Shown here: positions 54,023 to 64,000 of the stretch, in pieces
Numbering within the stretch: the stretch's first letter is position 1
Layout: every line of letters starts with the position of its first letter
Source: Wuchereria bancrofti
Taxonomy: Eukaryota > Nematoda > Chromadorea > Rhabditida > Onchocercidae
Assembly (NCBI GenBank): GCA_005281725.1
Contig: SSBO01000008.1
Location: 1,860,001-1,924,000 of the forward strand
Length of the DNA: 64,000 nucleotides
Direction: 5' to 3'
Notes under the pieces: model-generated
Told to the model about the DNA's origin: nothing
The model's database searches: none
The model's input: the letters and a program-made list of their open reading frames with translations, nothing else
Position numbers and translations under genes: made by a program

Positions 54023-55495
54023 TAGAGTGATAATTGAAAACATCAATTTGAGAAAATTGCATAATTGCCATGAGAACAAAATGGAAGTTACATTCATTTC
54101 CAACAATTTGAACTTTTTCAAATTCTGATAAGCTGAACATTACTATTTCACTGTTAATGTTCCTGGCACCACTTTGTAATCAGGTAGTCCTGTTGATCCT
54201 GGTTGACATATTAGGAATCGTTTTTGAAATTATAGCCTTTCGCGAGGCTGGTTTCGTTATATTAGTTAATGAGACAAATGAGGTAAGATGGATGAGTTTG
54301 AAATGAAATTAATATACTCGAAGATATTGTTATAGTTGTTTTACGGTCCATTCGTTTGTTAAATAATCAGAATTGTCTCTGTCTTCATCTCATTCTTTAT
54401 GAATTTAGTGAAGGAATTTAGGTATCTTTATTTTTCTATTTATTTGTCTAAACAAATATAAAGACATTTCCTTGTATGGATCTTTCTTGTTCATAAATAA
54501 TTGATTAATTCGATTTGTTTTATTATTTCTTTTTGAAATGATTACGCTTATTTTTTGTTATTAAGTAAAAAATGAATATTAGCTTGTTTAAAAAAAAATA
54601 GAGCTGATATATAAATGGTTGTGATGTTGCGTGATTTTATGAAATGACAAAAAAAAACAAGCAACTAATTAAAAAAATCTGTAACATTTAGTTCGGGAAT
54701 TTTTATAAAATCCGATTTTCCGATGTTTTGCAATAACATTGGATAAATCTGATTGAAACCTAAAACAATTTTCCTTTGCTTATAAATTAAGCAATTCAAT
54801 TCATATGTTCTTTTTTTTGTATTAAAAAATTGTACTCGATTATTATCACCGTGCGATAAATAAAATTTTTATTTCATAATTTGTGAAAATGACTCACTAC
54901 TCAGTTTTATTACTTTTTTTTTAACTCATTTTACTAACACAACAATGATCTTTGATAATTACAAGAGATTTTTCAAAAAATCTATAGCATTTTAATCTTA
55001 GTATTCAGGCTTATATTTCATGGAATTTTTATGAAAAGTCAAAAAGTGTCGTTTTATGTGTCAAAGAAGCATCGAGGGATGAGTAACAATAAACAATAAA
55101 TTGAATCAATGAAAACAAATTGTCGATCCTGAAAAAAATCCTGAAAAGGAAGCAGTAACAATGAGAGTTAAAATAATCTGAGCAATAGTTAATTAAATGG
55201 AACGTCTCATCTAGCTAATGTTAGAAGATTAAAGTATAACTATATTAAAATGCATTGATAAAAAGATGAAACAAATACTATCTAAAAAATTAAACTACAA
55301 TAAATTCTTTGATATTTATGTGATCAAAGAACAAATTATTATTTAAATTGAAGCAAATACTATCTAAAAAAAGTAAACTACAATAAATTCTTTGATATTT
55401 ATATGATCAAAGAACAAATTATTATTTAAATTGTATCTTAAAAATAATAATAGAAAGGTAAGAAATACCTTTAAATATTGCATTTTCCAATTTCT
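54023..55495. other. Convergent 3' region npp-4 / GT31 gene
   Basis: Includes the npp-4 3' UTR (AATAAA at about 54859-54864) and, at 55272-55433, an 82-bp tandem duplication. No exon was seen. Confidence 0.5.
55272..55433. repeat. 82-bp tandem duplication
   Basis: A block starting CAAATACTATCTAAAAAA occurs at 55272 and again at 55354, with only a few differences between the two copies. Confidence 0.9.
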
Positions 55496-56032
55496 TTATT
55501 CGTATCCATAATAATTTGTTAGCCATTTCCATAATTGAATATGCTCTTTTGGAGAATAAATTAATGTAAACAGTATATTTGGTGTTTTGATGACTTCTTC
55601 TAATTGATTCCATTTAAAAAGAATTTTTTCATTCCATTTCTCGTAACGTGCATGTACACGTAATCCAAGATGTCCCGTAACGTGAACATCTTCTATCTAA
55701 AATTCATTGCTTCCAGAACAATTTATTTCCACTCTTTTTGCATTTTCGAAAAGGGCTGAAAAATTTGGTATATTCAAGAAAAAAAAAAAAAAATCTATCA
55801 TCTACACACAACTATTTTTATTAGCTAATTGATAGGATATTTTATAATTTAAAATAATATATAAAGACAAACCCAGAATAATGTGCAGAAACGAGCCTGA
55901 TCAAATAATAGCCTAGCAAGATTTCCTGTAAGTAAATAAAAAGATCCGCTACAATGTCGTGGATAATATTGCATAGGATATTCCTTATATGATACAGGCC
56001 TAAAATGATTATAAGTCTAAAAGTTACATATG

Positions 56033-56064
<32 letters not shown>

Positions 56065-58134
56065 TGGATAAGACGAAAAATTGTCAAATATAATCAAAAA
56101 TGTATCATTTGGCAAAACATTCCGGAATAATCGTAACATTTCTCACTCGAATAATGGAATTAAACAAACGGAAATGATAACGGAAATGAGAAATTATAAG
56201 AGAACAATTATTTCTAATTTAATTTAGACTAACCATTTAGTTTCATATCTGTTTACTTTAGCATAGTTTGTTACATAGCAAAAAAATGATTTTGATGTAA
56301 ATGAATGATTAGTGCTAATTTTTGTTCGATTTTTAAGTATTTCCACAAGTTTGAAATAGTTGAAAGTAATATCTGCATCAATTTTTAGAACATATTTGAC
56401 ATTTGAACAAAAATCATTGAGAAATTGAAGGCACATTAATGTCTGCAAAGAGAAAATTGAGTAAAATTGTAAACAACAATTGCGAAAAAAAAAAAAAAGC
56501 GCAATTGAATGTTATAATTGAAATACAAATTTTTCATACTGATTATTTCTTCAATTTTTACTAAAATAATGTTAATATTTAATAAGATATTATATTAGTG
56601 TAATCTCTAATCAATCAATCAATCAATAATTGATGATAGAATTTATAACATTTAATGTAATTTTAATAAAAATTATAGAAATACAAAACTTGTAAGTAAG
56701 ATTTTTATAAGTATCAAAAAATTGTTGCTGTATAATATCGCCATATTTTTGTTGCTCTTTTTGAATCAAATTCATCATATCGAGATCATCACTAATGCCA
56801 AGTGGAAATAATACTGCAGTTTTGAACTGAAATAATAATTTCTTCCTTTTTTTTTTTTTCAAATGAAATCATTAATAAAAAAAAAAAAAAAATGTATTCA
56901 CATCATTAAGCATTAATTATTAATTTTCTTAATCATTTTCTCTTCAGAAACAATCATAATTCTCTACATTTGACGTATGACTATTTAGTACACATGAATG
57001 TCTTCACGACATAATTTTTATTAATTTCATATTTCACGTAATACATTTCACGTACGTGAAAATTTTATCAAGTTAACTAAATCACAATTATGTTCTTCAT
57101 TGTCAAGTGGTTGACTATAGAACTAATGGTCATGTGATAAAACGTCTTTTTTCATTTATATATGACATTCATACGTATAAATGGTTGACTATAGAATTAA
57201 TAGTGACGTGACTAAACGTGTTTTTTTTTCATTTATATACGACGTTCATGCGTATAGATGGTTGACTAATGGTCACGTGATAAAACGTCTTTTTTCATTT
57301 ATATATGACATTCATACGTATAAATGGTTGACTATAGAATAGTGACGTGATTAAACGTATTTTTTTTTCATTTATATACGACGTTCATGCGTATAAATGG
57401 TTGACTATAGAACTAATAGTGACGTGATTAAACGTGTTTTTTTTTTCATTTATATATGACGTTCATACGTATAAACAGAAGCCAATGAAGTATACCTTTC
57501 CTAATTTAAATTAATCAGAATATTAACAAACATTTTTATACAGTCTAATATTGCCCCACGTTTTTCGAATTAAATTTCGATGTTCTCGTTGTTCCACTGC
57601 TGTGATCGCAAAAATAAGAAGCAATAAGTTAGGATATTTCTGGGAACAAAATTTATCATCAACTATTTTCCACTGATAAGCATATCGATTATAAAATTCC
57701 TGTAAAAAAAAATTATTATAATTTCCATAATTATAATTTCTATAACGTTGAATACAGTGATATTAAAGATAATTTTAATAAATCTTAAAACTTAACATTT
57801 GTCCTCAAATTACTATATCAAATTTTTTAAATAAGGAAAAAAAAAAATATATCACCAAATTATTGGAACAAGTGAACGTATTAATTGCTTCAGTACTTGT
57901 CTTGAATTTAGCATTCGTTTTAGATGATAATAAATTCGACGAAGTTTTAATCATTCCGAATTCAGTTTTCAGACTACTTTCTGATACATTGTCACCATAT
58001 TTCCATTTTAACTTTTGATGAATTGTTGAAGTTTTTAGTAGCATAAATTTATAAAATACAAAATCAATTGTTAGCAGAACTACGATAGATAACAATAATG
58101 AAAATATCGCAGATTTCATACTATTAATTTTCAT
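55496..58134 (-). CDS. GT31 family glycosyltransferase (beta-1,3-galactosyltransferase-like)
   Basis: Type II Golgi enzyme of the GT31 fold, likely beta-1,3-transfer of a hexose from a UDP-sugar. Exons: 57856-58134, 57532-57699, 56826 down to 56650 or 56689, 56234-56442, 55873-55999, 55496-55696; about 373-386 residues. A membrane anchor lies at about residues 7-26 (FSLLLSIVVLLTIDFVFY). Catalytic-domain marks are HRNLIRKTWG, PLGISDDLDMMNLIQKEQ, YGDIIQQQFFDTYKNLTYK, YVLKIDADITFNYFKLVEIL (DxD-type metal site read as DAD), YYPRHCSGSFYLLT and IEDVHVTGHLG. The start is the first ATG; upstream in-frame codons have no ATG. The junction of exons 3 and 4 does not splice canonically at the place family alignment predicts (see findings), so the gene may carry an insertion or be damaged. 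Confidence 0.78.
56036..56063. repeat. Poly(A) run in a GT31 intron
   Basis: Twenty-eight consecutive A on the plus strand, in the intron between GT31 exons 4 and 5. Confidence 0.95.
57108..57476. repeat. 66-77 bp minisatellite, 5 copies
   Basis: Units start TGGTTGACTA at 57108, 57182, 57259, 57325 and 57398. Each carries ACGT-type motifs, a T tract, CATTTATATA and a CGTATA end. Two variants alternate. It lies in intron 2 of the GT31 gene. Confidence 0.95.
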
Positions 58135-60059
58135 TAGAATTGATGATTTCTCTATGAGGCGTTTTTGTCTCAATCAACAAAGCGCCAAGGAATAAGGAGC
58201 AGTGATAAGCAATAAATTGAATCAATGAAAACGATTTATCATTTTCTGAAAAGAAAAATAAAAAGATAGCCATGCTTGCATCACATTTTGTAGAGTTTTT
58301 TAAGTATGACAAAAGTGTAAAATGACAATTGTCCCAACAATTTCTAAATATTTCCCATGCGTTGCAGTCAACCTTTCAGCTGTATAAAAATGAAATAACT
58401 GTCAACTTTTATGATGAAAAATATGAAAACAAAGATCAACAAGATTCATCTCACTCAAATCATAACATTTCAACTGATTAAAATTGAAACTATCACTTTG
58501 TTTGAGAGCAATTTACAAATGATTGTTGATAAGTTCGGTTTTGAAAGAGTTTTTATTCCACTTTTGAAAGAGTTTTTATTGCTTCCTAGCAAAAATTCAT
58601 AGCATACGCTAATGGGAAACATTGTTATGTCTAATGAAATAATGGAAAATTTTCATAACAAAATCGTTCAATTTATAATTCAACATTTTTTATATTACAA
58701 CTTGGGCACAAAATAGAATTTATATGCCATAATTTAAAGTTTTATGTCATAATTGTTTAAGTTTAGATCTTACTATTTGACCTGTCGAAATATTATATCA
58801 TATTGAACTGAAATGACTTAAAACTGTACCAACCACCTTGCTGTCTCCTGCATTAATGATCACATCAATATATTTATCAATGCTGTCGGATGTGTCATCA
58901 GTTTGTGTCGCAGTTAATTTCTCATCCTATTTCATAAACGTTCACGTACGAGCTGCCAATAGCTATTTCTCTCTAATGCTGCTGTCTCCATCTAATCGTT
59001 TTGCCTTTATGATTGCTACGCTTATCAGAGAGATAGGTCTGATCAGTTAAATGGATTAAGCAAAAAATAACAAATCTTTTGTTTACTGTAAGTCATTGTC
59101 ATAACTTTGGTAAGGTCAAATTCTTTGAAGTTTGTGTCACTTCTTACAACTACCTCAAGATATTATATCTGTCACCTTTTACTAGCTCGAGATAAAATAT
59201 ATATTTAGTGTTCAGGTTAATTTCTTTAGGAAGCTTTTCAAGGCTGAAAGGACTTATTGGTTTATTGGTCACAGATCATCGCAAAAAGGTAAAATAAGCG
59301 AATCACTGCATTTAATGACTACTGGAATTCATTTGAGAAGCCGAAAACAATTCAAATTCAGTTTTAACAGTTCACAAATCAATATTAATTGTGAGTTAAT
59401 AAAAATAAATAGAGATGTGGCACATAGAAAAGACCAACAAATATTTTCTAGCTAGTGTGACACATCGTGGTGACATATGATCGGCTGAATAATACAATGA
59501 AGCTGATTAATGATAAGAGATGTTATGACATGAATGATAGGGAGTGAATAGAAAACTTATTATGGAATGATATTTCTGGTGAAAATTCTCATTGAAATAT
59601 CATTAATATGTCACATCTAAGTTAATAAAACTTTTCAGATGTAAATTTTAAGTGTATTTTTCACTCAAATGTAATTTTTATCCGTCAAGGAAGGATCTGA
59701 AGTTTACCAAAACAAGACTGTTCTCTGTTCGGTGTGAACAGGTATGAAAATATGCAGATTGAACTGTTTGATGAAACGAATCTCGAAATATTGCAATCAA
59801 AAACGTAATAACATTCATGTCCGAAAGTCCATTATTCATCTTTTTTTTTTCAATTTAAAGTAAAAATTTAAATAAAGTTAATATGATGCTTATTAGAATC
59901 ATTTCTTTGCATTCACATTAATAAATGTACTCGATAATCTTAAGTTCTGATTATATTTTTTAGCATAAAATATACAATAAGTAAACATTGCGTTGATTAA
60001 AATAACGGTTCTTAATTCTCGAACGTGACGAAATTGCACTAATGAAACACACGTGGTAG
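58135..60059. other. Sparse region upstream of the GT31 gene
   Basis: Probably the GT31 promoter, then unassigned sequence. A higher-GC island at about 58815-59050 has coding-like frames on the minus strand, but no splice-compatible model was found. The rest is AT-rich without recognised exons. Confidence 0.4.
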
Positions 60060-60153
60060 ACGTGGTCGTTGGTGGCGGTGGAATTGCTGGTACTTCGATT
60101 GCGTATCATTTGGCAAAACGTGGCAAGGTGGTTGCTTTGCTTGAGCGGAATCG
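60060..60153 (+). pseudogene. Orphan exon of an FAD-dependent dehydrogenase
   Basis: The plus strand encodes a Rossmann FAD-binding start: DVVVGGGGIAGTSIAYHL then AKRGKVVALLERNR, as in the dimethylglycine/sarcosine dehydrogenase (DAO) superfamily. It ends at a good donor (CG|GTAAGA at 60154). The only available acceptor is the purine-rich GTGGTAG ending at 60059, since an in-frame TGA stands at 60026. The residue before the GGG motif is normally Ile or Val but is Gly here. No following exon with the rest of the domain was found in the next 3.8 kb on this strand. It may be a remnant, or the first part of a gene with very long introns. Confidence 0.5.
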
Positions 60154-61581
60154 GTAAGATTTGTAATGTTTCAAAGCAATTTTTTTTGTCATTCAACTAC
60201 TGTGTAACTTTCTTTGCTAATGAAAAAGAAAAAAAGAAATAAAAAAAAGTAATAAAAAAGAAAAAAGAAATTTTTTAAAAATATATAGTACCTTAAGTGT
60301 TGGCCAATATGATGCAACGAATGTAAGTGTTGGCCTAGTAATAGTTCCTCTATTACACTGGCAAGATCCGGCTAAATAATATATGGCCAAACATTCATTG
60401 AATTTATATGCCAATTTACGTCAAACTTCCAATTTCAGTTAACGTGAATTCCTCTGTTACCATTTTATTGAATATATCGCTATTCTATTCATTTCTTATC
60501 ATAAACTTTCACTTCTTTTAAAAATTTCTGTTTTGTAAAAATAATTTTCAATGCTTATTTTAACTGAATGCTTAGAATACAACCATTGTGGACGATTATA
60601 TTTGAGGAATATACCAGAAGGTGAACTAAGCTTATGACGAATATTTTTACGTTCAACTATTGACGGTGAAAAAAAAAAAAAGTCAAAAAAGATGCTTTCA
60701 TCTCGAATTAAACATTCTTTAAAAACGATCAGTGTATTTTTTAGGCTGTTTTTTTCTTCAAACAATATTTGAAATAATAAATTGTGGAACGCGCATTCTA
60801 ACAGTTCTATTCTTGTCTAATTTGAATAATTAACAAAGTCTTCGCAATTTTACCTCTCGCAAAACAATTTTAATTCCATTTATGATTGAAAAAAAAAAAG
60901 CGGTTAAATCGAGAAGAGCGAGCAGCACTGTTTACCGCAACTTGTTTTTCAGAAACTTTTTCACAATCAAGCTAAACAAATAATAGACAAATAATCGAAC
61001 TTAGTTTATTGTCGAAACTAATTCGAAATAATTACGCTTTTAACGTGATCTTTCTAGATAATACTTTCAAGGTCAATAGTTCACATTATGTGTAACTATA
61101 TCATTGCTATATTATTTTCATTAAAACTTTGTAAAACTACTTACAGAGGATCATACTTTAAAACTACATCATACTTTTTTCAACTCTTTGTCAAACTTAG
61201 AAATTTCACTGCAATACCTAAAATGAACTAAACAGCTTACAAAGTAGCCAAGTTTGTTTTGATTTGTTATTGCTTCGTTAAAATCTTTGTTTATCTTCCT
61301 AGTATTTGTTTATCTTTCATAAATCGATTCTCTTTTGTAAAAATTATTTAAAGGCTTTGCCTTTTTTTCGCGCTGTTGCGAACAATACATTTTCATTCAA
61401 AAGGTAAAGAGAGGTTTGGAGAGAGATAAAATGCCGACACAGAAATTCAATTAAAATGTTAAATCAGAAAATAGACAATTTTTAAACCGATGACATTCTG
61501 CTATTCGTAATTCGAATTTCTGGCTCAGCTGAATAAACAATAGCATTTTTTTTGTCAAATTGAACATGTTGCATTGGGACA

Positions 61582-61611
61582 TTTAAGTGTGAAATAAATT
61601 TCACACTTAAA
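61582..61611. repeat. 30-bp palindrome
   Basis: TTTAAGTGTGAAAT, two bases, then its exact inverse complement. Confidence 0.95.
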
Positions 61612-62623
61612 ATTAAAATAAAAATGGTTCACGATCTAATTCAGAAGTATGGTTATGGCCAACATATAAAAATTAAAAGTAATAACGGACAATTCTATTA
61701 TTGAAAATGCGCTTGGTAGATTTTCGAATTATGCGAATTATGTGTTTTCATTAGTATTTTTCATTTTTCATTTTAATATTTTAATGAGCGAACTTTTCAA
61801 AGTCTTTTTGGGTAGATTGTAAATATTTCAAAAAGTATGGGAAAATGATTCAGTAACTAATTTGTATGAAAATCTTTTGCATTATCAGTGACACTGGAGA
61901 AACAGAGAGTACATCGAAATGTTTGAAACTAATTATTTTCACTTATCTATTCTTTATCAACAAATTTCCCAAACCTAAAGCAAATTCAAATTCAAAACAA
62001 CATAAAATTATGTCGAATAAGGTAAAATAATGTCAGATGTTTGGTGATTGTAGATCTTTCAGAGAATTTAGTAAAAGCAACACTTATCATTTCTGTAAGA
62101 ATATTTCCTGAAAACTGATATTATCACAACAGAAGGAATCAAAGTTAATGTATCGAAACTGAATGAAATGTTTAAAGTTAAACAGATTGATTCTCGAGAA
62201 ATCGTAAATTTAACAACGATTAATAATCATCCAATGAAACAACATATAAAAATGATTGTTAAAAGAGTTGTTAAAAGGTTAAAGGTAGATTATTACTACT
62301 ACTAAAAATTTTTATTATAAAAACTACAGCAGATTTCCCCTATTTTGAACACTTATTTTTTCTTATTGTGTATTCATTTTCCCAGTTTTTTTTTTTTAAA
62401 AAAATAACATCATCATCTATTTTTGTGTAAACATAAAATTATAGGATATCGTAAAAAATCAATAAAGTTATTATCGAGTAACGTTATAGAGTAACAACAA
62501 TAATAGAGTTAAATCATTCCGTGATATTGTCGAGTTATCATACTCTGTTAACAAAGATTATATGTATTGATCAACATGTTGATAATTGATCTCAATTTTA
62601 TTGTTGAGATTTGCCAGTCTGAT

Positions 62624-62643
62624 TACTATTATTATTATTATTA

Positions 62644-62683
<40 letters not shown>

Positions 62684-62692
62684 TATTATTAT
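62624..62692. repeat. (TTA)n microsatellite
   Basis: About 23 ATT/TTA units with single TTG and ACT interruptions. Confidence 0.95.
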
Positions 62693-63587
62693 GAATAAGA
62701 ACTTATATTCGATTGTTAGAAGATTGTAAACTTTTTGTTTAATTAACTTTTTTTTATGTTGTAAATCAATCCTACTTGCAATGTCGAAATATTATAGTGG
62801 TTGTCCATTTGATGGTCACTCTTATGAATTTTTTTATACAACAACAACGATACCTAGTAAGAAACTTTTCCCGAAGGTTTCAATTTCTTTCAATATTGAA
62901 ATATTAATTTTGGTGGTGTAAACTGCTGAGATCCATAACAGTAATATTAAAAAAAAAAAAAAAAAAATTTCCACTGCATAAAGAATAAAGGTCATCATCA
63001 TCCGAGAATGACAAATCTTTACTTACTGTAATTATGCGTTTTATTGTAAGTCAATACTAATTATGTAAAAAGTTCAAAGTTCATAGCATCAAAATTTTAA
63101 ACTTCGATTCAATTGGTGGTCTTAGCATTCAATTGCTCAATTAATTCACAACCATCAATCTCTTATTGAATCTGTCATCATTTATATGAACAGTTAAAGT
63201 GACAACTTAGCAAACATTTAGTTGACTATTCGTATAATTTAATAATTTAATAATTTTTTATCGAATATGATCGTAAAAGAATAAAGTTATTGTCAACATT
63301 ATGAATTTATGACAACGACAACAACAATGACATCTATTCAAAAACTTTCCTCGAAGATTTCAATTTCTTTCAATATTAAAATTTGATTTTGTTGATGTAA
63401 ACTGCTGAAATCCAAAGATTAAAACTTTCTCATAACTATAGATTCTCCATCATCTCTTGGTTCCATCTTGCATAGTTTGTTTCTACCGTCTTTCATACAA
63501 TCTCCATAACTTACGTGAATTAATAAAATAATCAATAATTTCACGTAATACACTTCTTCTTATACTTAAATTATTCACAGTAAAAAT

Positions 63588-64000
63588 TTATTTTTTCATA
63601 TCTCTTCGTACATCTTTAGCAAAATTATGAATAATCAAATATGCTTGTTTTATATCTTCATATGTAGTTAATATGCTACACACTGCAAAACGTAAAAAAT
63701 AAATTCCGTGAACAGCGGAAGCTACCAAATGAATGCGACGATCATCGTTAATTCTACGATTTAATTCCTCATTCATTTCATTTGTTGAATCCTGTGGCAA
63801 CATATAATAAGAATAAATTTTTGCATAAATTACAAAATACGATTGTATTGTTTGAAAAATTCGACTGGAAATTTTTTTTTTTTGAAACAATAACAAACCT
63901 TTAAACGGAAGCATACCATTCCAAAAGTTCGTGGTACGAATAGTTCAAGCAATTGATCTTCTTGAATGAGTGCTTCAAAATTTTTTGCCAAATCAACCAT
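63588..64000 (-). CDS. Aromatic L-amino-acid decarboxylase, C-terminal part
   Basis: PLP-dependent group II decarboxylase (AADC/tyrosine/histidine decarboxylase family), which makes biogenic amines. Two exons are visible. The first runs from beyond 64000 to 63899 and encodes VDLAKNFEALIQEDQLLELF then VPRTFGMVCFRLK. The last is 63588-63791 and encodes ELNRRINDDRRIHLVASAVH, GIYFLRFAV and a 30-residue helical tail. These match the C-terminal small domain (VCFRLKG, INDSGRIHLVP and YVIRFAV-type motifs). The PLP-binding lysine and the rest of the enzyme lie outside the window, so the substrate cannot be told. Confidence 0.85.

Larger units (their letters stand above)
60154..63587. other. AT-rich region without recognised genes
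   Basis: Holds a 30-bp palindrome at 61582-61611, a TTA/ATT trinucleotide array (62624-62692), and two diverged copies of a segment near 62860-62940 and 63340-63415. The minus-strand open frame at 60499-60765 has no family match I know. Confidence 0.5.

Noticed and set aside
60499..60765. 88-codon minus-strand frame
   Set aside because: No recognisable domain and Phe/Lys-rich composition; not enough to call a gene.
1..64000. tRNA, rRNA, CRISPR arrays and intact transposons
   Set aside because: Reading both strands I saw no T-loop consensus, no regular spacer arrays and no transposase or reverse transcriptase reading frames.

Overview
The window looks like nematode nuclear DNA, most likely from a filarial or other clade III species (inference). 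It is very AT-rich. Genes are cut into many small exons with GT..(T)TTCAG introns, intergenic DNA is full of homopolymers and microsatellites, and the gene set is nematode-like (a cuticle collagen, GON-4, a CELF/UNC-75 protein, NPP-4). I built the gene models by hand, joining exons by splice signals, reading phase and family similarity. Except where stated, the models keep an open frame throughout.

Layout, left to right. A cuticle collagen on the plus strand (789-1981) converges on a 26-exon gon-4/GON4L gene on the minus strand (2769-11731). Axin follows on the minus strand (13282-16577) with RGS, GSK3-binding, beta-catenin-binding and DIX regions. Next on the minus strand is a FAXC/CDR-type glutathione-transferase-like protein (17774-20558). 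A 3.3 kb head-to-head intergenic region separates it from a CELF3-6/UNC-75-type RNA-binding protein on the plus strand (23871-33011). A 6.2 kb T-rich gene-free stretch follows, then an NCX-type Na+/Ca2+ exchanger (39256-45330, plus). Three tightly packed plus-strand housekeeping genes come next: ribosomal protein eS12 (47147-48165), a PBDC1-like protein (48639-49636) and nucleoporin Nup58/npp-4 (50427-54022). A GT31 glycosyltransferase on the minus strand (55496-58134) converges on npp-4. The last 4-5 kb is sparse. It holds one orphan exon of an FAD-dependent dehydrogenase (60060-60153, plus) and, at the right edge, the C-terminal exons of an aromatic L-amino-acid decarboxylase (63588 to beyond 64000, minus).

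No bacterial operon, CRISPR array, tRNA or intact transposon was seen. Axin belongs to Wnt/beta-catenin signalling and gon-4 to transcriptional control. unc-75, ncx and the decarboxylase fit neuromuscular function. rps-12, pbdc1 and npp-4 are housekeeping genes in a possible operon-like cluster. The most unusual points are: a 43-bp tandem repeat that supplies a splice acceptor in ncx, a Ca2+-binding domain of that exchanger that seems to have lost ligands, a GT31 junction that canonical splicing does not easily explain, an H/ACA snoRNA candidate inside an rps-12 intron, and the orphan FAD exon.
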